Positions 31,094 to 37,734 of a stretch of 37,734 nucleotides of DNA are shown here, one piece after another (position 1 is the stretch's first letter; the number at the start of each line of letters is the position of its first letter). Under the pieces are notes generated by a model that was given only the letters and a program-made list of their open reading frames with translations, did no database searches and had not been told where the DNA came from. The position numbers were made by a program, and so were the translations under genes. Source of the DNA: Curtobacterium sp. 'Ferrero' (GTDB lineage Bacteria; Actinomycetota; Actinomycetes; Actinomycetales; Microbacteriaceae); NCBI RefSeq assembly GCF_002412165.1, contig NZ_NXIA01000012.1, forward strand, positions 85,627 to 123,360, written 5' to 3'.

Positions 31094-32109
31094 CGGCTCC
31101 CGACGACGTCGTCATCGCGGTCGACGGCGGCGGGAGCAAGACGGACGTCGTCGCCATCGCGCTCGACGGCACACTCGTTGCGCATGCGCGTGGTCCGGGC
31201 ACGAACCCGCAGTCCCGCGGGTGGGCGATCGCCGGACCGGCGCTGGACGACGTGCGCTCCCGGGTGCTCGACGCGATCGGCACGCGGGCCGTCCGCACCA
31301 CGCACGTCTACCTCGCAGGACTCGACCTGCACGACGAGCTCGTCGCGGCCGAGGCGGCACTCGCCCACTGGTCGGTGGACGGCGGTGCTCCTGCGGTCCT
31401 CGACAACGACCTGTTCGCCCTGCTGCGCGCAGGAACGCTCTCCCCCGACGCGGCGGCACTGGTCTGCGGGACCGGGATCAACGCACTCGCGGTCCGGGCC
31501 GACGGTGCGACCGTCCGGTACCCGGCGCTCGGCGACGTATCGGGCGACTGGGGCGGCGGCGCCTACCTCGGCAACCGCGCGCTGTGGCACGCCGCCCGGG
31601 CCGACGACGGCCGAGGGCCCGCGACCGCCCTCGCGGATGCCGTCCCGCGCTCCCTCGGCTACCGGTCGGTGCGCGACGTCACCGAAGCACTGCACTTCGG
31701 ACGACTCGACCACGGCGCGATCGCCCGCCTCTGCCCGGTGCTCTTCGACGTCGCCGGTGCGGGAGACGCTGTCGCCCGCAGCGTCGTCGAACGCCAGGCC
31801 GAGGAGATCGTCGTCATGGCGTCGGTCGCGTTGGAGCGCCTCGGCCTCGGCATGGCGGGGGCCCCGGTGCCCGTCGTGCTCGGCGGGGGCGTCCTCGCGG
31901 CGCGACACCCGCTCCTGGTCGATCCGGTGATCGCCGGATTCGCCAGCCGGGTGCCGGGCGCGGTGCCGACCTGGGTGACCGCTCCGCCCGTGCTCGGCGC
32001 TGGTTTGGCCGCCCTGGAGTCGGTCGGCGCCGGGCCCCGGGCCCTCGAGCGGTACCGGGAGGCGGTCCTCGGCCGCGAGTTCGCATCGACCGCCGCGCCG
32101 ATCCCGTAG
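31090..32109 (+). CDS. BadF/BadG-type sugar kinase (N-acetylglucosamine kinase-like)
   Basis: A 339-residue ASKHA-fold kinase of the BadF/BadG/BcrA/BcrD family. It shows the phosphate-1 loop VIAVDGGGSKTDVVAIALDG, GPGTNPQSRG, the AALVCGTGINALAV loop, SGDWGGGAYLG, and the adenosine motif VVLGGGVLAA near the C-terminus. GlcNAc kinases and N-acetylhexosamine kinases share this architecture. GTG start at 31090 overlaps GH4 by 4 nt. It could phosphorylate the imported disaccharide before GH4 cleavage, or the hexose released. Sequence alone does not decide. It ends the operon at the hairpin at 32132. Confidence 0.88.
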   Translation: MTAPDDVVIAVDGGGSKTDVVAIALDGTLVAHARGPGTNPQSRGWAIAGPALDDVRSRVLDAIGTRAVRTTHVYLAGLDLHDELVAAEAALAHWSVDGGAPAVLDNDLFALLRAGTLSPDAAALVCGTGINALAVRADGATVRYPALGDVSGDWGGGAYLGNRALWHAARADDGRGPATALADAVPRSLGYRSVRDVTEALHFGRLDHGAIARLCPVLFDVAGAGDAVARSVVERQAEEIVVMASVALERLGLGMAGAPVPVVLGGGVLAARHPLLVDPVIAGFASRVPGAVPTWVTAPPVLGAGLAALESVGAGPRALERYREAVLGREFASTAAPIP

Positions 32110-32131
32110 GCGACGCATTGCGACCGGACAC

Positions 32132-32175
32132 CGGACGGGAGGCGCGTGGCGGCCCCGCCACGCGCCTCCCGTCCG
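32132..32175. terminator. Bidirectional hairpin terminator
   Basis: Perfect 20-bp stem (32132-32151 with 32156-32175) and a GCCC loop, GGACGGGAGGC family. It lies between the convergent kinase (stop 32109) and methyltransferase (stop 32196) genes. Confidence 0.85.
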
Positions 32176-32195
32176 ACACGTCCGGCGGAGACCGG

Positions 32196-32915
32196 TCAGA
32201 CGTCCCGGACCGCGAGCACCCGGTGCGGCGCCGCAGCTTCGGCGACCCACCCGGCCGGGAGCGCGCTCCGCAACTCCGGCACGGTGAAGCTCCGACGGAT
32301 GGAGCGCAGTCCGTCGACGCGCACGAACGTGCCCGCCGCGACCAGGGGTGCCGCGATCGCGTAGGAACGGTAGGCAGCTCGCGACCGTCGGATGTCGGAG
32401 TGGATCACCCGACTCGTGGCGAGGTGCTCCGAGTCCGCCAGGAACCCGTGCCACCCGTCGTCGTCGAGGTGGTGCAGCACGTGGTTCGAGACGACCACGT
32501 CGAAGCGCTCCCCCGCTGCGGCGAGGTCGGCGCTCGTCTGCTCCCGGAACGTCACACCGCGCTGCCGGCTCCGAGTCGCCGCGGCGATCGCACGGGGATC
32601 GGGATCGACGCCGACGACCTCGACCTCGAAGCCGTCGCTCGCGGCCCACCGGACGAGGGCCCGAGCGAGGTCGCCGCCGCCGCACCCGAGGTCGAGCACA
32701 CGCCCGGCTCCGCTCGGCGGGAGCGCGGGCATGACGTGCGTCCGCCACACTGCTCGCCAGCCGCTCACGAGCGCGTTGACGACCGCGAACCGTCGGAAGG
32801 TCCGGTCGAGCGCACGCGGGTCGCAGTCCGGGTCGTCCATCAACTCCCGCAGGTCGCGGTCGCGCTCGGACAGGTCGACCGGGAGGCGCGGGTCCATCCC
32901 GCCGTCGCGGCTCAC
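32196..32915 (-). CDS. Class I SAM-dependent methyltransferase
   Basis: A 239-residue methyltransferase with SAM motif I VLDLGCGGGDLA (73-84), an acidic loop VVGVDPDPRAI, FDVVVSNHVLHHLDDD (motif IV region), and a C-terminal part containing TVPELRSALPAGW. The GTG start overlaps the polyketide synthase stop by 4 nt (GTGA), so the two are co-translated and probably act in one pathway, with methylation of the polyketide as the likely step. An alternative ATG six codons inside is possible. The longer upstream reading is a shadow of the synthase. Ends at the shared hairpin. Confidence 0.87.
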   Translation of the reverse strand: MSRDGGMDPRLPVDLSERDRDLRELMDDPDCDPRALDRTFRRFAVVNALVSGWRAVWRTHVMPALPPSGAGRVLDLGCGGGDLARALVRWAASDGFEVEVVGVDPDPRAIAAATRSRQRGVTFREQTSADLAAAGERFDVVVSNHVLHHLDDDGWHGFLADSEHLATSRVIHSDIRRSRAAYRSYAIAAPLVAAGTFVRVDGLRSIRRSFTVPELRSALPAGWVAEAAAPHRVLAVRDV

Positions 32916-34006
32916 GGCCGTCCCGTGGTCGCGACCGTGAGCCGTGCGCTCTCCACGGTCAGACCGGGACCGAAGGCGAGCGCCACGACGGCGTCGCCGT
33001 CGGACAGGTCGTCCCCGCGCATCGCCTCGTCGAGGACGAAGAGCACCGTGGCGCTCGACATGTTGCCGTGGCGGCGGAGCACCGCGCGGCTCGGTGCGAG
33101 GGCGGCGTCGGGGAGGTCGAGGGCCTCGGCGGTGCGGTCGAGGATCGCACGACCGCCCGGGTGGACGGCCCACACGGGGACGTCGGACGGTCGTCCATCG
33201 CCGAGGAGCGGGGCGACCGCGCGCGCCACGTGCTCGCCGATGAGCTTCGGCACCGCCGTGGACAGGACCATCTCGAAGCCCTCGTCGCCGATGTTCCACG
33301 CCATCTCCGACGCACCCTCGGGCACGACCGTCGTGGTGAAGCGGTCGACGCGCAGCCCGGATCCGCCCGCCGTGACCACGGCCGCGGCCGCACCGTCGCC
33401 GAAGACGCTGTTCGAGACGATCTGGTCCGGGTCGTCGGAGGCGCGGACGTGGAGCGTGCACAGTTCGGCGCAGACGACGAGGACGACCGCCTCGGGTTCC
33501 GCATCGACGAACGCGGCGGCGATCCGGAGCGCCGGGAAGGCCGCGCAGCACCCCATGAAGCCGATGTGCTGCCGGAAGACGTCCGGTCGGAGTCCGAGTC
33601 CGGTGACGACGTCGAGGTCCGGACCGGGCTGTGTGAACCCGGTGCACGACACGGTGACGAGGTGGGTGACCGCGGACGGAGCCGTGCCGGAGCGGACGAG
33701 GGCGTCACGGGCCGACTCGACGAACAGCGGTGGCGCCAGGACGCGGTAGGTGTCGTTCCGGCTGCCGGTCGAGGGCGAGACGAGCTGGCCGTCCCCGTCG
33801 CGGAACGGCCCGGCCGCGTTGTCGGGGTCGAGCTCGGCGAGCACGGTGTGCCGGGTGTCGACGGCGGACCCGTCGAAGGCGGCACCGACCAGCCGGTTCG
33901 CCAGCCGCCCCGTGTCGCGCTGCCCGCGGAAGAGGTCCCGAACGGCGTCCTGCCGGATGCTCGTCCGGGGGACGGCGGTACCGATGGCGCGGATCGTTGG
34001 GGACAC
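32912..34006 (-). CDS. Type III polyketide synthase
   Basis: A 364-residue chalcone-synthase-like homodimeric condensing enzyme. The triad is C153 (GFMGCCAAFPALR), H282 (VHPGG) and N315 (RHGNMSSAT). VSCTGFTQPGPDLDVV and SVFGDGAAAAVV are also diagnostic. It extends a CoA starter with malonyl-CoA to a pyrone or resorcinol. The GFMGC(C/Y)AAFPAL form resembles the alkylpyrone/alkylresorcinol group more than RppA. GTG start at 34006. A CAGGAT box 5 nt before the start may be its -10. It forms a two-gene unit with the methyltransferase. No oxidase or carrier gene is adjacent. Confidence 0.93.
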   Translation of the reverse strand: MSPTIRAIGTAVPRTSIRQDAVRDLFRGQRDTGRLANRLVGAAFDGSAVDTRHTVLAELDPDNAAGPFRDGDGQLVSPSTGSRNDTYRVLAPPLFVESARDALVRSGTAPSAVTHLVTVSCTGFTQPGPDLDVVTGLGLRPDVFRQHIGFMGCCAAFPALRIAAAFVDAEPEAVVLVVCAELCTLHVRASDDPDQIVSNSVFGDGAAAAVVTAGGSGLRVDRFTTTVVPEGASEMAWNIGDEGFEMVLSTAVPKLIGEHVARAVAPLLGDGRPSDVPVWAVHPGGRAILDRTAEALDLPDAALAPSRAVLRRHGNMSSATVLFVLDEAMRGDDLSDGDAVVALAFGPGLTVESARLTVATTGRP

Positions 34007-34047
34007 GACTCATCCTGTCACCGGGTCGCTGACACGTCCCCAGGAAC

Positions 34048-34087
34048 GACGGGAGGCACGTGGCGGGGTCGCCACGTGCCTCCCGTC
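34048..34087 (-). terminator. Hairpin terminator after gatB
   Basis: Perfect 18-bp stem (34048-34065 with 34070-34087) and a GGGT loop, GACGGGAGGC family. It lies 25 bp after the gatB stop. Confidence 0.85.
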
Positions 34088-34111
34088 CGGCGTCGCCGGT
34101 CGCTCCGGGCG

Positions 34112-35617
34112 TCAGCCCTGCTGCGCGCGCTCGAGCACGAGCTCACGCACGCGCGCGGCGTCCGCCTGCCCCTGCATCGCCTTCATGACCGCGCCGATGA
34201 TCGCGCCGGCGGCCTGGACCTTGCCGTCCTTGATCTTCGCGAGGACGTCGGGCTGCGCGGCGAGTGCCTCGTCGACCGCGGCGGTGAGGGCCGAGTCGTC
34301 CGAGACGACCTTCAGGCCGCGGGACTCGACGACCTGCGCCGGCGAGCCCTCGCCCGCGATGACGCCCTCGAGCACCTGGCGGGCCAGACGATCGGTCAGG
34401 TCGCCCGACTCGACGAGCTGGATGAGCTCGGCGACGTGCTGCGGCGAGACGAGGTCGCCGGCAGCGGCGTCCTGCGCGTTGGCGACGCGGGTGATCTCGC
34501 CGGTCCACCACTTGCGGGCGGCCTGCGGCGGAGCGCCCGCGGCGACCGTGCCCTCGACCTCGTCGAGCAGCCCGCCGTTCACGACGTCCTGGAACTCGAG
34601 GTCCGCGAAGCCCCACTCGCCCTTGAGCCGACGACGACGCGCGACCGGCGCCTCGGGCAGCGCGGCTCGGAGTTCCTCGACCAGCGCCGGGTCCGGCACC
34701 ACGGGGAGCAGGTCGGGCTCCGGGAAGTACCGGTAGTCGTCGGCGTCCGACTTCGGACGGCCGGCCGAGGTGCGGCCGGTGTCCTCGTGCCAGTGCCGCG
34801 TCTCCTGCGTGATCGTGCCGCCGGCCGCGAGGATCGCCGCCTGCCGCTGGATCTCGTAGCGGATGGCTCGCTCGACGGACCGGAACGAGTTGACGTTCTT
34901 CGTCTCGGTGCGGGTGCCGAGCCGCTCCTGGCCACGGGGCCGGAGCGAGATGTTCGCGTCGCAGCGGAGGTTGCCCCGCTCCATGCGCGCCTCGGAGACC
35001 CCGAGCGCCCGGACGAGGTCGCGGATGACCTGGACGTACGCCGCACCGAGCTCGGGGGCGCGGTGTTCGGCTCCGAAGATCGGCTTCGTGACGATCTCGA
35101 CGAGCGGGACCCCGGCGCGGTTGTAGTCGACGAGGGAGTACTCGGCACCCTGGATGCGGCCGGTGGCGCCGCCGACGTGCGTCAGCTTGCCGGCGTCCTC
35201 CTCCATGTGCGCGCGCTCGATCGGCACCTGGAACAGCGTGCCGTCCGCCAGCTCGACCTCGACCTCGCCCTCGAACGCGATCGGCTCGTCGTACTGCGAG
35301 ATCTGGTAGTTCTTCGGGTTGTCCGGGTAGAAGTAGTTCTTCCGCGCGAACCGCGACGACTCGGCGATCGAGCAGCCGAGCGCGAGCCCGAGGCTGATCG
35401 AGTACCGAACGGCCTGCTCGTTGACGACCGGGAGCGAGCCCGGCAGTCCGAGGTCGACGGGCGTCACGTTCGTGTTCGGCTCGCCACCGAAGAAGTTCGG
35501 CGCGTCCGAGAACATCTTGGTCTTCGTGCCGAGCTCGACGTGCACCTCGAAGCCGAGCACCGGCTCGTAGCGCTCGAGCGCCTCGTCGAAGTCCATCAGG
35601 GCTTCCTTCTGCGCCAT
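34112..35617 (-). CDS. gatB: Aspartyl/glutamyl-tRNA amidotransferase subunit B
   Basis: A 501-residue GatB, which phosphorylates and transamidates Glu-tRNA(Gln) or Asp-tRNA(Asn). It has [20 protein letters not shown] near the N-terminus, [50 protein letters not shown] and [13 protein letters not shown], then the helical and tail (YqeY-like) domain ending [15 protein letters not shown] at 35617 shares one base with the gatA stop. An in-frame upstream extension is gatA antisense-frame sequence. Last gene of gatCAB. Confidence 0.97.
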   Translation of the reverse strand: MAQKEALMDFDEALERYEPVLGFEVHVELGTKTKMFSDAPNFFGGEPNTNVTPVDLGLPGSLPVVNEQAVRYSISLGLALGCSIAESSRFARKNYFYPDNPKNYQISQYDEPIAFEGEVEVELADGTLFQVPIERAHMEEDAGKLTHVGGATGRIQGAEYSLVDYNRAGVPLVEIVTKPIFGAEHRAPELGAAYVQVIRDLVRALGVSEARMERGNLRCDANISLRPRGQERLGTRTETKNVNSFRSVERAIRYEIQRQAAILAAGGTITQETRHWHEDTGRTSAGRPKSDADDYRYFPEPDLLPVVPDPALVEELRAALPEAPVARRRRLKGEWGFADLEFQDVVNGGLLDEVEGTVAAGAPPQAARKWWTGEITRVANAQDAAAGDLVSPQHVAELIQLVESGDLTDRLARQVLEGVIAGEGSPAQVVESRGLKVVSDDSALTAAVDEALAAQPDVLAKIKDGKVQAAGAIIGAVMKAMQGQADAARVRELVLERAQQG

Positions 35618-37161
35618 CAGATCACGCCTTCCTGCGCGGCCGACTGCTGGGAGGCGTCCAGGTCGGGGATTCGGTCGATGAGCGGGGCACCCCACTGCTG
35701 CTCGAGCAGACGCTCGAGTGCCGCGCCGTAGCGGTAGAGCCGGGCGTCCTCGCGCTGCGGGGCCATGAGCTGCACGCCGGTCGGCAGGCCGTCCTCCGGC
35801 GCGAGCCCGTTCGGGATGCTCATGCCGGGGACGCCCGCGAGGTTCGCCGGGATCGTCGTGAGGTCGTTGAGGTACATCGCCAGCGGGTCGTCCATCCGCT
35901 CCCCGAACGGCAGGGCCGTGGTCGGCGCGGACGGGCTGACGAGCACGTCGACCTGGGCGAACGCGGCCGCGAAGTCGCGCTGGACCAGGGTCCGGACCTT
36001 CTGCGCCGAGCCGTAGTAGGCGTCGTAGTAGCCGGCGCTCAGTGCGTAGGTGCCGAGGATGATCCGCCGCTTGACCTCGGGGCCGAACCCGACCTCGCGC
36101 GTCGCAGCCATGACGTCCTCGACCGTCGCGCCGTTCTCGGGCGTGACGCGGAGCCCGAAGCGCACGGAGTCGAACTTCGCGAGGTTCGACGACGCCTCGG
36201 CCGGGAGGATCAGGTAGTAGGCGCTGATGGCGTAGGCGAACGACGGTGCGTCCACGTCGACGACCTCGGCGCCCGCCGACTCCAGCAGGGCGACGGTCTC
36301 GCGGAAGCGCTGCTCGACGCCGGCCTGGAAGCCCTCACCGCCGGCGAGTTCCTTGACGACACCGACCTTCAGCCCGCGGAGCGTGTCCGCCTGCAGGCCC
36401 TCGCGCGCGGCGGCGGCCATCGACGGCCACTCCCCCGGGATCGAGGTGGAGTCGCGCGGGTCGTGCCCGCCGATGACGTCGTGCAGCAGCGCGGCGTCGA
36501 GCACGGTGCGGGACACGGGGCCGATCTGGTCGAGCGACGACGCGAGCGCGATCGCCCCGTACCGGCTCACACCGCCGTACGTGGGCTTCACGCCGACCGT
36601 GCCGGTGAACGCACCGGGCTGGCGGATCGAGCCACCGGTGTCCGAACCGAGGGCGATCGGCGCCTCGTACGCGGCGACCGCAGCGGCGGAGCCACCACCG
36701 GACCCGCCGGGCACGCGGTCGAGGTCCCACGGGTTGTGCGTCGGGCCGTACGCCGAGAACTGGGTGGTCGAGCCCATCGCGAACTCGTCCATGTTCGTCT
36801 TGCCGATCGGCACGAGGCCCGCGGCGCGGAGCTTCACGACCGGGGTCGCGTCGTAGGGGGGACGCCAGCCCTCGAGGATCTTCGACCCGGAGGTGGTCGG
36901 CATGTCCTGGGTGCAGAGAACGTCCTTGACGGCGACGGGCACCCCGGCGAGCGGGGCGAGGTCGTCACCGGCCGCGCGGCGCGAGTCGATGGACTTGGCG
37001 ACGGCGAGGGCGTTCTCGTTGACGTGCAGGAACGCGTGCACGTCGCCGTCGACGGCGGCGATGCGGTCGAGGTGTGCCTGCGTGGCCTCGACGCTCGAGA
37101 CGTCGCGGGACACGAGGGCGTCGGCGAGCGCGGCGGCGCTCAGCTTCGTGATGTCGGTCAC
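35617..37161 (-). CDS. gatA: Glutamyl-tRNA(Gln) amidotransferase subunit A
   Basis: A 514-residue amidase-signature protein that releases ammonia from glutamine for the complex. The Ser-cisSer-Lys triad is K79 (VAVKD), S154 (PGGSGGGS) and S178 ([11 protein letters not shown]). GTG start at 37161, 13 bp after gatC, with a GGAGAA ribosome site. Length is normal. The actinobacterial complex makes Gln-tRNA and, where needed, Asn-tRNA. Confidence 0.97.
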   Translation of the reverse strand: MTDITKLSAAALADALVSRDVSSVEATQAHLDRIAAVDGDVHAFLHVNENALAVAKSIDSRRAAGDDLAPLAGVPVAVKDVLCTQDMPTTSGSKILEGWRPPYDATPVVKLRAAGLVPIGKTNMDEFAMGSTTQFSAYGPTHNPWDLDRVPGGSGGGSAAAVAAYEAPIALGSDTGGSIRQPGAFTGTVGVKPTYGGVSRYGAIALASSLDQIGPVSRTVLDAALLHDVIGGHDPRDSTSIPGEWPSMAAAAREGLQADTLRGLKVGVVKELAGGEGFQAGVEQRFRETVALLESAGAEVVDVDAPSFAYAISAYYLILPAEASSNLAKFDSVRFGLRVTPENGATVEDVMAATREVGFGPEVKRRIILGTYALSAGYYDAYYGSAQKVRTLVQRDFAAAFAQVDVLVSPSAPTTALPFGERMDDPLAMYLNDLTTIPANLAGVPGMSIPNGLAPEDGLPTGVQLMAPQREDARLYRYGAALERLLEQQWGAPLIDRIPDLDASQQSAAQEGVI

Positions 37162-37174
37162 TGTTCTCCGTGCC

Positions 37175-37474
37175 TTACTGTTCTTCGCCGAGGATGGCCG
37201 TGACGCGGAACCGCTCGCCGTCGGAGTCCGGCGCGCCGGAGAGCGCCTGCTCCTGCGTCAGCGTCTCGCCGACCACGTCGGGTCGGGTGACGTTCTCGAG
37301 CGGGACGGGGTGGCTGGTCGCGGGGACGTCGGGCGTCGCCACCTCGGTGACCTTGGCGACGCTCTCGACGATGTGCGACAGCTCCCCGGTCATCTTCTCG
37401 ATCTCGTCGGGCGTGAGTGCGATACGTGCGAGGCTCGCCAGGTGGGCGACCTGCTCGCTCGTGATGTCAGGCAT
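37175..37474 (-). CDS. gatC: Glutamyl-tRNA(Gln) amidotransferase subunit C
   Basis: A 99-residue GatC, the belt subunit that stabilises GatAB. Recognised by [22 protein letters not shown] at the N-terminus and the LRPDVV-like segment ([18 protein letters not shown]). ATG at 37474 with a GGAG ribosome site. First gene of the gatCAB operon. Confidence 0.96.
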   Translation of the reverse strand: MPDITSEQVAHLASLARIALTPDEIEKMTGELSHIVESVAKVTEVATPDVPATSHPVPLENVTRPDVVGETLTQEQALSGAPDSDGERFRVTAILGEEQ

Positions 37475-37510
37475 GGTGCTCCGTCGATTGCCGTTCGTGG
37501 GATGCGCACC

Positions 37511-37516
37511 AGTCTA
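37511..37516 (-). promoter_or_regulatory. -10 box of the gatCAB operon
   Basis: TAGACT on the minus strand, giving a predicted start near 37504 and a ~30-nt leader with a ribosome site. Confidence 0.55.
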
Positions 37517-37586
37517 GAGCGGGCCGCCGGACCGCTCACGCGACCGTCCCGCGGCAGCCGGCCCGCGGCGGTCGACGCGCCGCGAC

Positions 37587-37693
37587 CGGCCCACGGCGAC
37601 CGGCTGTCGGGGCGGCCCGTGGCGACCGGGTGTCGGGGGCGGCCCGGGGCGACCGGCTGTCGGGGGCGGCCCGTGGCGACCGGGTGTCGGAGG
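37587..37693. repeat. Four tandem copies of a 26-27-bp repeat
   Basis: Units start at 37587, 37613, 37640 and 37667, each of the form CGGCCCNNGGCGACCGG followed by (C/G)TGTCGGGG. They lie upstream of gatC. No gene was seen in 37517-37734. Confidence 0.8.
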
Positions 37694-37707
37694 CGCGGCT
37701 CGTCGGC

Positions 37708-37728
37708 GGGGGGGGGGCGCGCCCCCCC
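37708..37728. repeat. G10 run and G7-CGCG-C7 palindrome at the window edge
   Basis: Ten consecutive G (37708-37717), of which the last seven pair with seven C (37722-37728) around CGCG. The position at the very end of the sequence, next to a tandem repeat, suggests a hard-to-sequence spot. It may be a contig end or contain a length error. Confidence 0.6.
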
Positions 37729-37734
37729 GGCGGC

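Noticed and set aside
32880..32900. A GGGAGGCGCGGG segment resembling the terminator hairpin family
   Set aside because: It lies inside the methyltransferase coding sequence, has no complementary arm, and is explained by codons for PRLP.
1..37734. tRNA, rRNA or known riboswitch genes
   Set aside because: I looked in the larger gaps (1600-1939, 3560-4358, 19491-19752, 21990-22680, 24778-25065, 37475-37734) and saw no cloverleaf, CCA-end or riboswitch core. A covariance search would be needed to exclude small RNAs.

Overview
The window is very GC-rich DNA (roughly 70% or more by eye) with dense genes, frequent GTG starts, 4-nt GTGA/ATGA overlaps and several apparently leaderless promoters. Gene content (polyprenol-phosphate-mannose synthase, gatCAB, DUF3097, DUF3054, TIGR03086, DUF559/AbiEi-like proteins) points to an actinobacterium, most likely Microbacteriaceae and close to Curtobacterium. 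The genus is my inference. I see no rRNA, tRNA, transposase, integrase or phage gene, so this looks like ordinary chromosome with two nutrient-uptake islands.

Layout. 1-6 kb: the 5' end of a polyprenol-phosphate-mannose synthase gene, two aldo/keto reductases, a DUF559-type protein, a YceI protein with a clear operator-promoter, and a TIGR03086 protein coupled to the second reductase. 6-13.7 kb: an MpaB-type oxygenase divergent from an acyl-CoA ligase, a large APC-type permease, a DrrAB-type exporter and a small membrane protein.

13.7-21.2 kb: a minus-strand operon (lipoprotein binding protein, two permeases, ATPase, and an unusual glycerophosphodiesterase-inositol monophosphatase fusion). 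A divergent DUF3054-LacI pair probably controls it. The genes together suggest uptake of a phosphodiester and its breakdown to a polyol plus phosphate. Glycerophosphoinositol is the most economical candidate substrate.

21.3-25 kb: a hypothetical protein, DUF3097 and a zinc alcohol dehydrogenase. 25-32.1 kb: a plus-strand sugar operon (ROK repressor, lipoprotein binding protein, two permeases joined by a 9-codon relay ORF, GH4 glycosidase, BadF-type kinase). It has no ATPase of its own and appears to move a disaccharide through an ABC transporter, a cytosolic kinase and a phospho-glycosidase. 32.2-34 kb: a two-gene type III polyketide synthase and methyltransferase unit. 34.1-37.5 kb: gatCAB, followed by a repeat-rich right edge.

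The most unusual non-coding signal is an intergenic family of inverted 10-bp arms (GCGAGCGGGC and its complement). In nine of eleven copies the two arm starts are exactly 49 bp apart (59-bp elements) while the interior sequence varies. A second family is a long perfect hairpin starting GGACGGGAGGC. It acts as a probable terminator at gene ends, but also lies inside the first ~20 codons of the first permease in both ABC operons.
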